Source: Candidatus Nanopelagicales bacterium
GTDB taxonomy: Bacteria; Actinomycetota; Actinomycetes; S36-B12
Direction: 5' to 3'
Length of the DNA stretch: 36,247 nucleotides
Assembly (NCBI GenBank): GCA_023263845.1
Contig: JALQUH010000133.1
Location: forward strand, 1 to 36,247
Each line of letters opens with the position of its first letter. Positions within the stretch are counted from its first letter, which is position 1. Both the position numbers and the translations under genes were made by a program. Below are positions 1 to 10,401 of the stretch, in pieces. Below the pieces are notes generated by a model. That model was given only the letters and a program-made list of their open reading frames with translations. It was not told where the DNA came from and did no database searches.

Positions 1-1
1 C

Positions 2-370
2 GTCGCGCCGATCATCGTCGGAGGCAACACGGTCATCGTTGTGGCCTCGCAGAATCGACCGCTGCCTGCCGTCACTCTCGCTGAGGTCCTCGCCACCTCA
101 GATGTTCCCGGGGGCGTGGTGAACATCCTCACGGGTGCCTATGCCGAGATCAGCCCGTGGCTCGCCTCGCACGCGGACGTCAACGCGCTTGACCTCACCG
201 GTGTGGACGACGCTGAACTGGCGAAGCAACTTGCGGTCGACGCCGCGGTCAACGTCAAACGAGTGCTGCCACCCCCGCGTAAGGCACCAGATTGGTTCGA
301 CGATCCCGGCCTCGATCGAATTCGTGCCTTCGTCGAGACGACGACCGTGTGGCATCCCATCGGGGTGTAG
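2..370 (+). CDS. Aldehyde dehydrogenase family protein, C-terminal fragment (5' end outside window)
   Basis: Open frame from nt 2 reads VAPIIVGGNTVIVVASQ...DVPGGVVNILTG...ALDLTGVD..., typical ALDH APxxxGNxVV / DVPGGVVNILTG motifs; ends ...TTVWHPIGV*. Confidence 0.85.
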   Translation, partial: VAPIIVGGNTVIVVASQNRPLPAVTLAEVLATSDVPGGVVNILTGAYAEISPWLASHADVNALDLTGVDDAELAKQLAVDAAVNVKRVLPPPRKAPDWFDDPGLDRIRAFVETTTVWHPIGV

Positions 371-421
371 CTTTCGCGTCGCCTCGCCCAGACTCCTGGG
401 GACTGAGGCCGAACCCTCCCG

Positions 422-436
422 TAGCCTGGGTCGGTG
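422..436 (+). promoter_or_regulatory. Predicted -10 element TAGCCT (422-427), 6 nt before the lspA GTG; leaderless start
   Basis: TAGCCT-gggtcg-GTG; no Shine-Dalgarno. Confidence 0.55.
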
Positions 437-1009
437 ACCGCAGAGGAACAGGACGTCGCCGCAGAGCCCATCAGTGTGGCGCGGCCGCGCCTGCTGTGGG
501 TCACCCTCGGTGTCGCCCTGGGCGTCATTGTCATCGACCAGATCACCAAGTCCATCGCGTTGGCCACCCTGCAGCCGCGTATCGCCTCGGGGGAGGGCCC
601 GGTTGAGGTGATCGGATCGGTCCTTCGCTTGACGTTCGTGGAGAACACCGGTGCTGGCTTCGGCATTGGCTCCAACTTCACGTGGGTCTTCGCGCTGATC
701 GCCGTCATCGTCGCCGTCGTCATCATCCGTACGGCGCGCAAGCTCGGCAGCGTCGCCTGGGCCGTTGCCCTCGGTGGCCTCCTCGGCGGCGCGCTGGGCA
801 ACCTCGTCGACCGCATCATTCGCGCGCCAGGATTTGGCGAGGCCTACGCCGGCCCCGGCCAGGGCTATGTCGTGGACTTCATCCAGTTGCCGTATTGGCC
901 CGTCTTCAACGTCGCCGACATGAGCATCGTCGGTTCGGCGATCTTGATGGTGATCCTCACGATCCGCGGCATCCCGCTGACCGGACGCCGACCCGCAGCC
1001 GATGCCTGA
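434..1009 (+). CDS. lspA: Lipoprotein signal peptidase (signal peptidase II)
   Basis: [44 protein letters not shown] motifs; hydrophobic segments. Confidence 0.95.
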   Translation: MTAEEQDVAAEPISVARPRLLWVTLGVALGVIVIDQITKSIALATLQPRIASGEGPVEVIGSVLRLTFVENTGAGFGIGSNFTWVFALIAVIVAVVIIRTARKLGSVAWAVALGGLLGGALGNLVDRIIRAPGFGEAYAGPGQGYVVDFIQLPYWPVFNVADMSIVGSAILMVILTIRGIPLTGRRPAADA

Positions 1010-1922
1010 GATCCGTCGCCTCCCGGTCCCGGAGGGGGTCGCGGGGGAGCGCGTGGATGTGGCGCTCGCCCGCATGCTGGGGCTGTCGCGGTCGGCCGCG
1101 GCCGACCTCGCCGCCAACGGTGCCGTGGAATGCGAGGGCAGGTCGCTGGGCAAGTCCGACCGGCTGGTGGCTGATACCTGGATCGACGTGACGTTCCCCG
1201 ACGCGCCGGTCGAGCGCGAGCCGGAGCCGGTGGAGGGCATGGTGATTCGGTACGACGACGATGACCTCGTCGTCGTCGACAAGCCGGTCGGCGTCGCGGC
1301 GCATCCGAGTCCCGGCTGGGAGGGTCCCACGGTCGTGAGCGGTCTGGCGGCCGCGGGTTACCGCATCTCTACGTCCGGGGCCGCCGAACGTCAGGGCATC
1401 GTGCACCGCCTGGATGTGGGAACCACGGGTCTGATGGTGGTCGCCAAGAGCGAATCGGCGTACACGCACCTGAAGGCGCAGTTCAAGGATCGCGCCCCGA
1501 CGAAGATCTACCGAGCGATAGCGCAGGGCTTGCTCGATCCGCTGCAGGGCACGATCGATGCGCCGATCGGGCGCCATCCCGGGGCCGACTACAAGATGGC
1601 GGTTGTGACCGGCGGCAAGCCGAGCGTCACCCACTACGAGACGCTCGAGGCCTTTCCCTACGCAAGCCTGCTCGAGGTCGACCTGGAGACCGGGCGCACT
1701 CATCAGATTCGGGTGCACATGGCAGCGATGCGGCATCCGCTCGTCGGTGACCTGACGTATGGCGCCGACCCCACCCTTGCCGAGCGACTCGGTCTGACCC
1801 GGCCAGCCCTGCACGCGGCCCGGCTGGAGATCGAGCATCCATCGACCGGCGAGTGGCTCGCCTTTGAGTCGCCAGACCCGCCGGACTTTGCGCAGGCCCT
1901 GCACCGCCTGCGAGACCTGTAG
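1002..1922 (+). CDS. rluD: RluA/RluD family 23S rRNA pseudouridine synthase with S4 domain
   Basis: [19 protein letters not shown] catalytic motif, [14 protein letters not shown]4-like N-terminus; overlaps lspA stop. Confidence 0.93.
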   Translation: MPEIRRLPVPEGVAGERVDVALARMLGLSRSAAADLAANGAVECEGRSLGKSDRLVADTWIDVTFPDAPVEREPEPVEGMVIRYDDDDLVVVDKPVGVAAHPSPGWEGPTVVSGLAAAGYRISTSGAAERQGIVHRLDVGTTGLMVVAKSESAYTHLKAQFKDRAPTKIYRAIAQGLLDPLQGTIDAPIGRHPGADYKMAVVTGGKPSVTHYETLEAFPYASLLEVDLETGRTHQIRVHMAAMRHPLVGDLTYGADPTLAERLGLTRPALHAARLEIEHPSTGEWLAFESPDPPDFAQALHRLRDL

Positions 1923-2041
1923 GTCTCCCCGACCTTCTCCGCCTCTTGCCGTAGCGGTGGACTCGGCGGGTTCGTGGGGCGGTTGGGACGGATGAGGCAG
2001 GTAGGCCGGGCGCTACTCGGACGGTCCACCGACTGCCGCGG

Positions 2042-2057
2042 CGTGTCGTGCGACACG
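2042..2057. repeat. Inverted repeat CGTGTCG-tg-CGACACG upstream of dnaE
   Basis: 7-bp perfect arms, 2-nt centre, about 56 bp upstream of the predicted dnaE TSS. Confidence 0.5.
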
Positions 2058-2093
2058 GCTGGTCGCGAGGTCGGCGTCGTCGGTCCGGAGCCA

Positions 2094-2108
2094 TAGGGTG
2101 TCTAGGTG
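2094..2108 (+). promoter_or_regulatory. Predicted -10 TAGGGT (2094-2099), 6 nt before the dnaE GTG; leaderless start
   Basis: TAGGGT-gtctag-GTG; no Shine-Dalgarno. Confidence 0.6.
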
Positions 2109-5100
2109 ACGTCGGAGGGCTCGAGCAGCGATTTCGTGCACCTCCACGTCCACACCGAGTTCTCCATGCTCGACGGTGCCAGTCGCGTGCCCGATCTTGT
2201 TGGTGAGGCAGCCCGTCTCGGCATGCCCGCCCTCGCGATGACCGACCACGGCACGCTCTACGGTGCCTACGACTTCTACAAGGCGGCCACCGCCGCGGGC
2301 ATCAAGCCGATCATTGGCCTCGAGGGTTACTACGCCCCGCAGGGTCGCTTCGAACGTCGGCCGTTCGACTTCGGTGGCGGATTCGACGAGAAGGCGAGCG
2401 AGGACGGCAGCGGCGGTCGCGGCAAGCAGAGCTACACCCACATGACCCTGTGGGCGGAAAACACCCCGGGCATGCACAACCTCTTCCGGTTGGCCTCGCT
2501 GGCCAGCCTCGAGGGCTACTACTTCAAGCCACGGTTCGACCGTGAACTCATGCAGACGTACAGCAAGGGGCTCATCGGCACCACCGGCTGCCCCTCCGGT
2601 GAGGTCAATCGGTGGTTGCAGGCCGGCAACTACGACAAGGCCCTCGCCGCCGCAGCGGACATGCGCGACATTCTCGGCGCGGACAACTATTTCGTCGAGG
2701 TGATGGATCACGGGCTCGCGATTGAGCGACGGTTCCGCGAGGACCTGCTCAAGATCGCCCGATCGCTAGACCTGCCGCTCATCGCCACCAACGACCTGCA
2801 CTACGTCCATGCCGCCGACGCCGACACCCACGACGTGCTGCTCTGCATCGGCACGCGCACCACCATGGACGACCCGAAGCGTTTCCGCTTCGACGCGCGC
2901 GACTTCTACCTGAAGACATCCGCGGAGATGCGCTCGGTGTGGAACGAGTTGCCCGAGGCGTGCAACAACACCCTGCTCATCGCCGAGCGCTGCGAGGTCC
3001 GCTTCAACGAAGGCGCCAACCTCATGCCGCAGTTTCCGGTGCCGGAAGGCGAGTCCGAAGAGTCGTGGCTGGTCAAGGAGGTCGAGCGCGGGCTGACACG
3101 TCGATACCCGAACGGCGTACCCGACGATGTGCGCCGTCAGGCCAGCTATGAGCTCGACGTCATCGCGCAGATGGGCTTCCCCGGTTACTTCCTCGTGGTC
3201 GCCGACCTGGTTCGCCACGCCAAGGAGAGCGGCATTCGCGTCGGTCCGGGTCGTGGTTCAGCAGCCGGCGCGATGATCGCCTACGCGCTCGGCATTACTG
3301 ACCTTGACCCCATCGCACACGGCCTGCTCTTCGAGCGGTTCCTCAATCCCGAACGCATCTCGATGCCCGACATCGATATCGACTTCGACGAACGTCGACG
3401 CGGCGACATGATCCGCTACGCGACCGAGACGTACGGCGAGGAGCGTGTCGCGCAGATCGTCACCTTCGGGTCCATCAAAGCCAAGGCGGCCATCAAGGAC
3501 GCCGCCCGCGTCCTCGGCTACCCCTATGCCCTCGGTGACCGCATATCCAAGGCGATGCCGCCCTCGGTCATGGGCAAGGACATCCCGCTGTCAGGTGTCT
3601 TCGACTCCTCACATTCGCGGTACGGGGAGGCGGCGGAGTTCCGCACGCTCTACGAGACCGAACCCGACGTTCGAACGGTTGTCGATACCGCGGTCGGCCT
3701 GGAGGGTCTGAAGCGGCAGCCGGGTGTGCACGCGGCCGGTGTCATCCTGTGCCGCGAACCGTTGATCGACGTCATCCCGGTGTGGCGGCGCGAGCAGGAT
3801 GGAGCCGTCATCACCCAGTTCGACATGGGTGCCTGCGAAAGCCTCGGCCTGCTCAAGATGGACTTCCTCGGGCTGCGGAATCTCACCGTTCTCGATGACT
3901 GCCTACTCAATATTCAGACGAATCGCGATCAGACGGTCGTCCTCGAAGACCTCACCCTTGACGATCCCGCGGCGTACGAACTGCTCTCGCGCGGCGACAC
4001 GCTCGGGGTCTTCCAGCTTGATGGCGGACCGATGCGCGCCCTGCTGCGATCGATGCAGCCGGACAACTTCGAGGACATCTCGGCGGTGCTCGCGCTCTAC
4101 CGTCCAGGCCCGATGGGCGCCAACGCCCATAACGACTACGCCGATCGCAAGAATGGCCGCAAGCCCGTGGTGCCGATCCATCCGGAGTTGGCCGAGCCGC
4201 TCGCGGAGATCCTCGGTGACACCTACGGCCTGATCGTGTATCAGGAGCAGGTCATGGCGATCGCGCAGCAGTTGGCGGGCTACTCGCTCGGCAAGGCCGA
4301 TCTGCTGCGCCGCGCGATGGGCAAGAAGAAGAAGGAGATCCTCGACAAGGAGTACATCCCCTTCCGCGACGGCATGCAGGCCAACGGCTACTCCGAGGAT
4401 GCCATCGCCACCCTGTGGGAGATCCTCGTCCCCTTCTCGGACTACGCCTTCAACAAGGCGCACACGGCCGGCTACGGCCTCGTGTCGTACTGGACGGCGT
4501 ATCTCAAAGCCAACTATCCGCAGGAGTACATGGCCGCGCTGCTCACCAGCGTCAAGGACGACAAGGACAAGAGCGCGGTCTACCTCAACGAGTGTCGGCG
4601 CATGGGGATCAAGGTGCTGCCGCCGGATGTCAACGACTCGGACTTCGACTTCACGCCGCGCGGAAGCGACATTCGCTTTGGCCTTTCGGCGGTGCGCAAC
4701 GTGGGCGCGAACGTCGTCGACTCGATCATCGCCACCCGCACGTCGCACGGCCGATACGCGAGCTTCATGGACTTCATTGACTCCGTGGATGTATCCGTCT
4801 GCAACAAGCGCGTGGTCGACAGTCTTATCAAGGCCGGTGCCTTTGACTCCCTCGGTGATTCGCGCCGAGGCCTGGTCTCGATCCACGAGCAGGTCATCGA
4901 TGCCGCCGTTGAACTCAAGCGGGCCGAAGCCATCGGCCAGTTCGATCTCTTCGGCGGCATGGGTGAGGATTCCGACGACGCGGGCCTGCGCGTCATTCCG
5001 GAGATTCCGCTGGGGGAGTGGGAGAAGTCGATCGTCCTCGCCAACGAGCGCGAGATGCTGGGCCTTTATGTCTCGGACCATCCACTCCACGGCTTGGAAC

Positions 5101-5654
5101 AGGTCCTCGCCACTGCAAGCGACTGCTCGATCGCTCAACTGCACCAGGGCGAGCGGTCCGAGGGCTCGACGGTGACGATCGGCGGCCTGGTGACCGGCGT
5201 GCAACGCAAGACAACCAAGCAAGGTTCGGTGTGGGCCATCGTCACACTCGAGGACCTTGATGGCGCGATCGACGTCATGGTCTTCCCGCAGACCTACGTT
5301 GGGTTCGGCACATTGCTTGCCGAGGACGCCGTCGTGCTCATCAAGGGCCGCATCGATCGGCCGGATGAGGACGCTCCGCGCATCGTGGCGATGGAAGTGA
5401 GTCAGCCCGACGTGAGCGAGGTCGAGTCCGGCCCGGTGCGCCTCACCGTGGCAGCGGCTCGGTGCATTCCGCCGGTGGTGGAGCGCTTGAAGGAAATCCT
5501 TGCAGTCCATCCGGGCACCGTCGAAGTGCACCTGCACCTCATGGCCGCCGGACGTACGACGGTGCTACGCATCGACGACCGCCTCCGTGTCACCCCCGCA
5601 CCCGCCCTTTTCGCCGATCTCAAGGCGCTTCTCGGGCCGGGATGCCTGGGTTGA
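2106..5654 (+). CDS. dnaE: DNA polymerase III subunit alpha
   Basis: FVHLHVHTEFSMLDGAS PHP domain, VGPGRGSAAGAMIAYALGITDLDP, MPDIDIDFDERRRGDMI, KAHTAGYGLVSYWTAYLKANYP, C-terminal OB fold. Confidence 0.97.
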   Translation: MTSEGSSSDFVHLHVHTEFSMLDGASRVPDLVGEAARLGMPALAMTDHGTLYGAYDFYKAATAAGIKPIIGLEGYYAPQGRFERRPFDFGGGFDEKASEDGSGGRGKQSYTHMTLWAENTPGMHNLFRLASLASLEGYYFKPRFDRELMQTYSKGLIGTTGCPSGEVNRWLQAGNYDKALAAAADMRDILGADNYFVEVMDHGLAIERRFREDLLKIARSLDLPLIATNDLHYVHAADADTHDVLLCIGTRTTMDDPKRFRFDARDFYLKTSAEMRSVWNELPEACNNTLLIAERCEVRFNEGANLMPQFPVPEGESEESWLVKEVERGLTRRYPNGVPDDVRRQASYELDVIAQMGFPGYFLVVADLVRHAKESGIRVGPGRGSAAGAMIAYALGITDLDPIAHGLLFERFLNPERISMPDIDIDFDERRRGDMIRYATETYGEERVAQIVTFGSIKAKAAIKDAARVLGYPYALGDRISKAMPPSVMGKDIPLSGVFDSSHSRYGEAAEFRTLYETEPDVRTVVDTAVGLEGLKRQPGVHAAGVILCREPLIDVIPVWRREQDGAVITQFDMGACESLGLLKMDFLGLRNLTVLDDCLLNIQTNRDQTVVLEDLTLDDPAAYELLSRGDTLGVFQLDGGPMRALLRSMQPDNFEDISAVLALYRPGPMGANAHNDYADRKNGRKPVVPIHPELAEPLAEILGDTYGLIVYQEQVMAIAQQLAGYSLGKADLLRRAMGKKKKEILDKEYIPFRDGMQANGYSEDAIATLWEILVPFSDYAFNKAHTAGYGLVSYWTAYLKANYPQEYMAALLTSVKDDKDKSAVYLNECRRMGIKVLPPDVNDSDFDFTPRGSDIRFGLSAVRNVGANVVDSIIATRTSHGRYASFMDFIDSVDVSVCNKRVVDSLIKAGAFDSLGDSRRGLVSIHEQVIDAAVELKRAEAIGQFDLFGGMGEDSDDAGLRVIPEIPLGEWEKSIVLANEREMLGLYVSDHPLHGLEQVLATASDCSIAQLHQGERSEGSTVTIGGLVTGVQRKTTKQGSVWAIVTLEDLDGAIDVMVFPQTYVGFGTLLAEDAVVLIKGRIDRPDEDAPRIVAMEVSQPDVSEVESGPVRLTVAAARCIPPVVERLKEILAVHPGTVEVHLHLMAAGRTTVLRIDDRLRVTPAPALFADLKALLGPGCLG

Positions 5655-6172
5655 TGCGACGGGTCGGTGTCGGCGTCATCGCCGTACTCAGCACCATCGC
5701 GTTCGGTGCACTTCTCGGTTGGCTGTGGGAGGCCTGGGCGCCGCGGGTGGTGCTGGAAGTGGCCGGTGACGGCAAGGCCTACCCGGAGGGATTCCAACCC
5801 GAGGGCTACATGGGCGATGACGGAGTCGCCGCCATCTTGTGCGCGGTGGCTGGGCTCATCGTCGGGCTGGTGGTGGTGCTCCTAGCACGGCGCGTCGGTC
5901 ACACCCCCAAGATCACCATGTGGACTCTCGGCATCGTCATCGGTCTCGGCATCATCGGTGCCGTCGTAATGCGCCAGGTGGGCCTCGCCCTGGACGACGT
6001 CGATCTGCCCGCGGAGTTGGCCGCGGCCCAGCCGGGCGATCTGCTGACCTCGCCGTTGAAGTTGCGGATGCCGGGGGTGCTCGTGCTGTGGCCCGCGATG
6101 AGTGCCCTGGTGGTCTTCATCGTCGCGCTCAATGATTGGTGGCAGGCGCGTCGCGTCACTGCTCAGGTGTGA
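5654..6172 (+). CDS. Membrane protein, possibly DUF2567-like (family call by position and topology only)
   Basis: ATG overlaps dnaE TGA (TGATG); several hydrophobic segments. Confidence 0.7.
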   Translation: MRRVGVGVIAVLSTIAFGALLGWLWEAWAPRVVLEVAGDGKAYPEGFQPEGYMGDDGVAAILCAVAGLIVGLVVVLLARRVGHTPKITMWTLGIVIGLGIIGAVVMRQVGLALDDVDLPAELAAAQPGDLLTSPLKLRMPGVLVLWPAMSALVVFIVALNDWWQARRVTAQV

Positions 6173-6654
6173 ACCACGATCTTGGCCACGTCGGCCGAGA
6201 TCAACGCCACGAGGTCGGCAGGGGCGAGACCTATGTCCAGGCCACGGCGACCGCCCGACACGTAGATCGTCGGATGCTCCATCGCTGAGGCGTCCAGCAC
6301 CGTTGGCGACACGATCCGCTGCCCCAGGGGCGAAATGCCGCCCACGACGTAGCCGGTCAGACGTTCCGCGACCGGTACCTCCATCATGCGTGCCTTCTTG
6401 CCGCCCCGAGCCGCCGCCAATGCCTTCAGATCGAGCATCCCGCTCACCGGCACGATGGCGACGACCGGCCTGTCATCCACGAGGGCCAGCAGGGTCTTAA
6501 ACACCGTCGCCGGATCGAGGCCGAGTGCCTGTGCCGCTTCCATGCCGAAGTTTGTTGCCGCGGGATCATGCTCGTACGTCGAGACCGTGTGTTCAACGCC
6601 AACGCGGTTCAGCAACGACAATGCCGGGGTCCCGCCGCCAGACTTCTTGGCCAC
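6163..6654 (-). CDS. YbaK/EbsC-type aminoacyl-tRNA deacylase (Cys-tRNA(Pro) deacylase-like)
   Basis: TPALSLLNRVGVEH...VFKTLLALVDDRPVVAIVPVSGMLDLKALA..., YVVGGISPLGQ typical of the family; overlaps 3' end of the + strand gene by ~10 nt. Confidence 0.9.
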   Translation of the reverse strand: MAKKSGGGTPALSLLNRVGVEHTVSTYEHDPAATNFGMEAAQALGLDPATVFKTLLALVDDRPVVAIVPVSGMLDLKALAAARGGKKARMMEVPVAERLTGYVVGGISPLGQRIVSPTVLDASAMEHPTIYVSGGRRGLDIGLAPADLVALISADVAKIVVHT

Positions 6655-6660
6655 GATCGC

Positions 6661-7317
6661 CTAGTTGGGACTGACCTGCTCGCGCGTCAGGTCGACGGCG
6701 GGCAAGGACGGGATCGCTTCGATGAGTGCGACTTCGCGCCGCAGGAAGGCGAGTTCATCGCGCAGGCGGCGGGTGTCGTCGCTTGCCGACAGGAACTCCT
6801 GGCGCATCGGGAGGTCGGCGACGACGGCCGCCGCAACAAGGTAGGACAGCACGCGCGGATCGTCGGGCAGGTCCTCGTCGTCAGTCTCGGTGAAGATCGA
6901 TCGGTACGCCGTAAAAGCTTCGATCACCGCCTCGCCCAAGGCATCGGCCGCCTCACCGGGGAATTCGTCGAGCAGCTGGACCTCGGCGCGCAGGTAGGGG
7001 AGTTCGTCGTTCAGCGACACGATCCGGAAACGTTCGGTGCCGACGGTGACGATGTCGGACCTGCCGTCCTCCAGGGTGTCAACCTCCCGCAGCGAGGCGA
7101 AGGTACCGACCTCGAACAGGGCGTTCACGCCATCGGCGCCCACCTCGCGGCCGTCGCGGATCGCGACAACGCCGAAGCCACGATCATCCTCGGGGAGGGC
7201 GGAGACGTCGTCGAGCAGCCGGCGGTAACGGGGTTCGAAGATGTGCAGGGGCAGGACCAGGCCGGGGACCAGCACGCTCCCGAGGGGGAACAGTGGGATC
7301 AGGCGGGTCTCGCTCAT
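6661..7317 (-). CDS. LON substrate-binding (peptidase S16 N-terminal) domain protein
   Basis: LIPLFPLGSVLVPGLVLPLHIFEPRYRRLLDD motif. Confidence 0.9.
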   Translation of the reverse strand: MSETRLIPLFPLGSVLVPGLVLPLHIFEPRYRRLLDDVSALPEDDRGFGVVAIRDGREVGADGVNALFEVGTFASLREVDTLEDGRSDIVTVGTERFRIVSLNDELPYLRAEVQLLDEFPGEAADALGEAVIEAFTAYRSIFTETDDEDLPDDPRVLSYLVAAAVVADLPMRQEFLSASDDTRRLRDELAFLRREVALIEAIPSLPAVDLTREQVSPN

Positions 7318-7329
7318 GACGCCAGGCTA
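7315..7329 (-). promoter_or_regulatory. Predicted -10 TAGCCT (complement of 7324-7329), 6 nt before the LON-domain gene ATG; leaderless start
   Basis: On - strand: TAGCCT-ggcgtc-ATG. Confidence 0.55.
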
Positions 7330-7348
7330 GACCGCCACGACCTCCACC

Positions 7349-7363
7349 TACACTTGACGGGTG
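7349..7363 (+). promoter_or_regulatory. Predicted -10 TACACT (7349-7354), 6 nt before the hisD GTG; leaderless start
   Basis: TACACT-tgacgg-GTG. Confidence 0.55.
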
Positions 7364-8668
7364 ATCCAGCGCATCGACCTTCGTGGCAGCACCGTCGACC
7401 CGCGCGCGGTTCTCCCGCGCGCCGATGTCGATGTCGAGCACGCGACCCAAACGGTGTTGCCGATCATCGACGATGTTCGGACCCGGGGTGCAGAGGCTGT
7501 CCTGGAGTGGACCGAGAAGCTCGACCGAATTCGCCCGCCCCACCTGCGCGTCCCCCAATCGGTCATTGACGAGGCCGTCGCGACTCTGGACCCCGCCGTC
7601 CGCGCAGCCCTGGAGGAAGCCATCCGTCGTGCCCGCCTGGTCCATACCGACCAGGTTCGCCATGACGTCACAACCCAGGTCGTTGACGGCGGCACCGTCA
7701 CCGAGCGGTGGGTGCCGGTCTCTCGCGTCGGGCTCTATGTGCCCGGTGGCCGAGCCGTCTACCCCAGCAGCGTGGTCATGAACGTTGTTCCCGCGCAGAT
7801 TGCCGGGGTGGGGTCCTTGTGCGTGGTCTCGCCCGCACAGCAGGACTTCGGTGGACTCCCGCACCCGACCATCCTGGCCGCGTGTGGCCTGCTCGGCGTC
7901 GACGAGGTGTACGCGGTGGGCGGCGCCCAAGCGATTGCGATGCTGGCCTACGGCATGGACCTGCCGGACGGTGGTCGCTGCGAGCGCGTCGACATGGTGA
8001 CCGGGCCCGGCAATATCTGGGTGACCGCTGCCAAGCGGGCTCTCAAGGGAGAGATCGGCATTGACTCCGAGGCGGGGCCGACCGAGGTGGCGATCCTGGC
8101 CGACGACACGGCAGACGCTGCGTGCGTGGCCGCGGACCTCATCAGCCAGGCCGAACACGACACGATCGCCGCCGCGGTCCTGGTGACGACATCACCCGAG
8201 CTAGCCGATGCCGTCCAGGCCGAGGTCGACACGCAACTGGCCCAGACCAAGCACATCGAGCGCATCAGCGAAGCCCTCGCCGGTCCGCAGAGCGGCATCG
8301 TGCTCGTCGATGATCTCGCGCAGGGCTTGCGCGTGATTGATGCCTACGCTGCCGAGCACCTGGAGATCCATACCCGTGACGCGCGCGACGTCGCCCTTCG
8401 CGTGACCAATGCGGGGGCGATTTTCGTGGGGGCCAACGCACCGGTGTCCCTCGGTGACTACTGCGCCGGCTCCAACCACGTCCTTCCGACTGGTGGCTCT
8501 GCAGCGCACTCGTCAGGCCTGTCAGTGCAGACCTTCCTGCGCGGCATCCACATCATCGACTACGACGCCGCAGCTCTCGCCGACGTCGCCGATCACGTCG
8601 TCGCCCTCGCCCTGGCCGAGGACCTGCCCGGTCACGCTGCGGCGATCACGATTCGACGACGGGACTAG
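7361..8668 (+). CDS. hisD: Histidinol dehydrogenase
   Basis: [82 protein letters not shown]. Confidence 0.97.
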   Translation: MIQRIDLRGSTVDPRAVLPRADVDVEHATQTVLPIIDDVRTRGAEAVLEWTEKLDRIRPPHLRVPQSVIDEAVATLDPAVRAALEEAIRRARLVHTDQVRHDVTTQVVDGGTVTERWVPVSRVGLYVPGGRAVYPSSVVMNVVPAQIAGVGSLCVVSPAQQDFGGLPHPTILAACGLLGVDEVYAVGGAQAIAMLAYGMDLPDGGRCERVDMVTGPGNIWVTAAKRALKGEIGIDSEAGPTEVAILADDTADAACVAADLISQAEHDTIAAAVLVTTSPELADAVQAEVDTQLAQTKHIERISEALAGPQSGIVLVDDLAQGLRVIDAYAAEHLEIHTRDARDVALRVTNAGAIFVGANAPVSLGDYCAGSNHVLPTGGSAAHSSGLSVQTFLRGIHIIDYDAAALADVADHVVALALAEDLPGHAAAITIRRRD

Positions 8669-8671
8669 CCG

Positions 8672-9793
8672 GTGGACTCCCTCCCACAGCCGCGGGATGA
8701 CCTGCGCGGTCTCAAACCGTACGGCGCGCCCCAGATCGACGTGCCCGTTCGTCTCAACACCAACGAGAACCCCTTCGCCCCGTCGGAGGCAATGGCCGAG
8801 GCCGTCGGTCGCGCTGTAGCCGACGCGGCCCGCGACCTCAATCGCTATCCCGATCGGGAGGCCGAGGCCCTGCGGGTGGACCTGGCCGACTATCTCGCCG
8901 AGGAGTCCGGCGTGCGCCTGCCGTCGGACTGGATCTGGCCGGCCAACGGTTCCAACGAAGTCATGATGCATATCTTCGGGGCGTTCGGTGGCCCCGGACG
9001 ACTCGCGATGGGCTTTGCCCCGACGTACTCGATGTACGAGCAGTACGCGCGGGAGACCTTTACGACCTATCGCACCGTGAGTCGCGGACCGAATTTCGAA
9101 CTCGACGCGGCCATGGTGATGGCGGCCATGATCGGAGGCAGCCCGGACATCGTCATCCTCACCTCGCCCAACAATCCAACCGGCACGGCGATGCCACTCG
9201 ACGTCATCACGGCCACCTGTGCCATGGCGACCGGGGTCGTGGTGGTCGACGAGGCATACGCCGAGTTCCGCCGGCCGGGCACAACCAGCGCGCTCGCACT
9301 TGTCGAGGCCAATCCCAACCTCATCGTTACCCGCACGATGAGCAAGGCGTTTGCCCTTGCGGGAGCACGGATCGGCTATGCCATCGCCCGCCCCGAGGTC
9401 ATCGACGCCCTGCGTATCGTTCGCCTGCCCTACCACCTGTCAACGGTGAGTCAGGCGGTGGCGCGCGTCGCACTGGCCCATCGTGGCGAGTTGCAGGCGC
9501 AGGTGGAACTCCTGCGCTCCGAGCGCGACGAGCTGGTCCGCTGGCTGCGTGCCGCGGGCCTCTCGGCGGTCGACTCCGACGCCAACTTCGTGCTCTGCGG
9601 GCGCTTCGTCGACCGTCACCGCGCCTGGCAGGCTCTCCTCGATCGCGGGGTCCTTGTCCGGGAAGTCGGCCCCGAGGGGTGGCTGCGTGTCACGGTCGGC
9701 ACTCCGGAGGAGAACGCGGCCTTCCGCGCGGCCCTCGCCGAGGTCTTCGCGCTGGACGGCATGATGGAGCCCGTCGAAGGGAGTGCGGGATGA
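8672..9793 (+). CDS. hisC: Histidinol-phosphate aminotransferase
   Basis: NTNENPFAPS, SPNNPTGT, VVVDEAYAEF, TRTMSKAFALAGARIGY PLP aminotransferase motifs. Confidence 0.95.
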   Translation: MDSLPQPRDDLRGLKPYGAPQIDVPVRLNTNENPFAPSEAMAEAVGRAVADAARDLNRYPDREAEALRVDLADYLAEESGVRLPSDWIWPANGSNEVMMHIFGAFGGPGRLAMGFAPTYSMYEQYARETFTTYRTVSRGPNFELDAAMVMAAMIGGSPDIVILTSPNNPTGTAMPLDVITATCAMATGVVVVDEAYAEFRRPGTTSALALVEANPNLIVTRTMSKAFALAGARIGYAIARPEVIDALRIVRLPYHLSTVSQAVARVALAHRGELQAQVELLRSERDELVRWLRAAGLSAVDSDANFVLCGRFVDRHRAWQALLDRGVLVREVGPEGWLRVTVGTPEENAAFRAALAEVFALDGMMEPVEGSAG

Positions 9794-10401
9794 GTCGCAC
9801 GGGGCGCGTGGAGCGCACCACCAAGGAGAGCAGCGTGCTCGTCGAGATCGATCTCGACGGCAACGGCACCACCGATGTCTCGACCGGTGTGCCCTTCTAC
9901 GACCACATGCTCTCCCAGCTCGGCAAGCACGGCGGCTTCGACCTGACGGTCCGCACGGTCGGGGATCTCGAGGTCGACGCCCACCACACGGTCGAGGACA
10001 CCGCGCTTGCCGTCGGTACGGCGTTCCGTGAGGCTTTGGGCGACGCGGCAGGCACTCGCCGCTTCGGCGACTCACTCGTGCCGCTCGATGAGTCCCTGTG
10101 CCAGTGCGCCGTCGATCTGTCCGGTCGGCCCTACCTCGTGCACGTCGAGCCCGAGATCGTCGAACTCATCGGCAGCTATGACACCACCCTGACGCGGCAC
10201 ATCTTCGAGTCCTTCGTCGCCACCGCACAGATCACCCTGCACGTGCGCGTGCTTGAGGGCCGCAACGCGCACCACGTCGTCGAGGCGCAATTCAAGTCCT
10301 TTGCCCGTGCCCTGCGTGATGCCGTTGCACTCGATGCGCGCGTCGTCGGCGTACCGTCAACCAAGGGCACGCTGTCGTCGAAGGAATCGGTGGAGTCCTG
10401 A
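9790..10401 (+). CDS. hisB: Imidazoleglycerol-phosphate dehydratase
   Basis: [14 protein letters not shown]..., [56 protein letters not shown]. Confidence 0.96.
   Translation: MSRTGRVERTTKESSVLVEIDLDGNGTTDVSTGVPFYDHMLSQLGKHGGFDLTVRTVGDLEVDAHHTVEDTALAVGTAFREALGDAAGTRRFGDSLVPLDESLCQCAVDLSGRPYLVHVEPEIVELIGSYDTTLTRHIFESFVATAQITLHVRVLEGRNAHHVVEAQFKSFARALRDAVALDARVVGVPSTKGTLSSKESVES

Noticed and set aside
98-1330. 410-aa minus-strand ORF antisense to ALDH/lspA/rluD
   Set aside because: Low-complexity Arg/Gly/Asp-rich translation typical of the antisense frame in high-GC coding DNA; the + strand genes are clearly real.
3903-5537. 544-aa minus-strand ORF inside dnaE
   Set aside because: Antisense shadow of dnaE caused by GC-biased codons; no recognisable domain.
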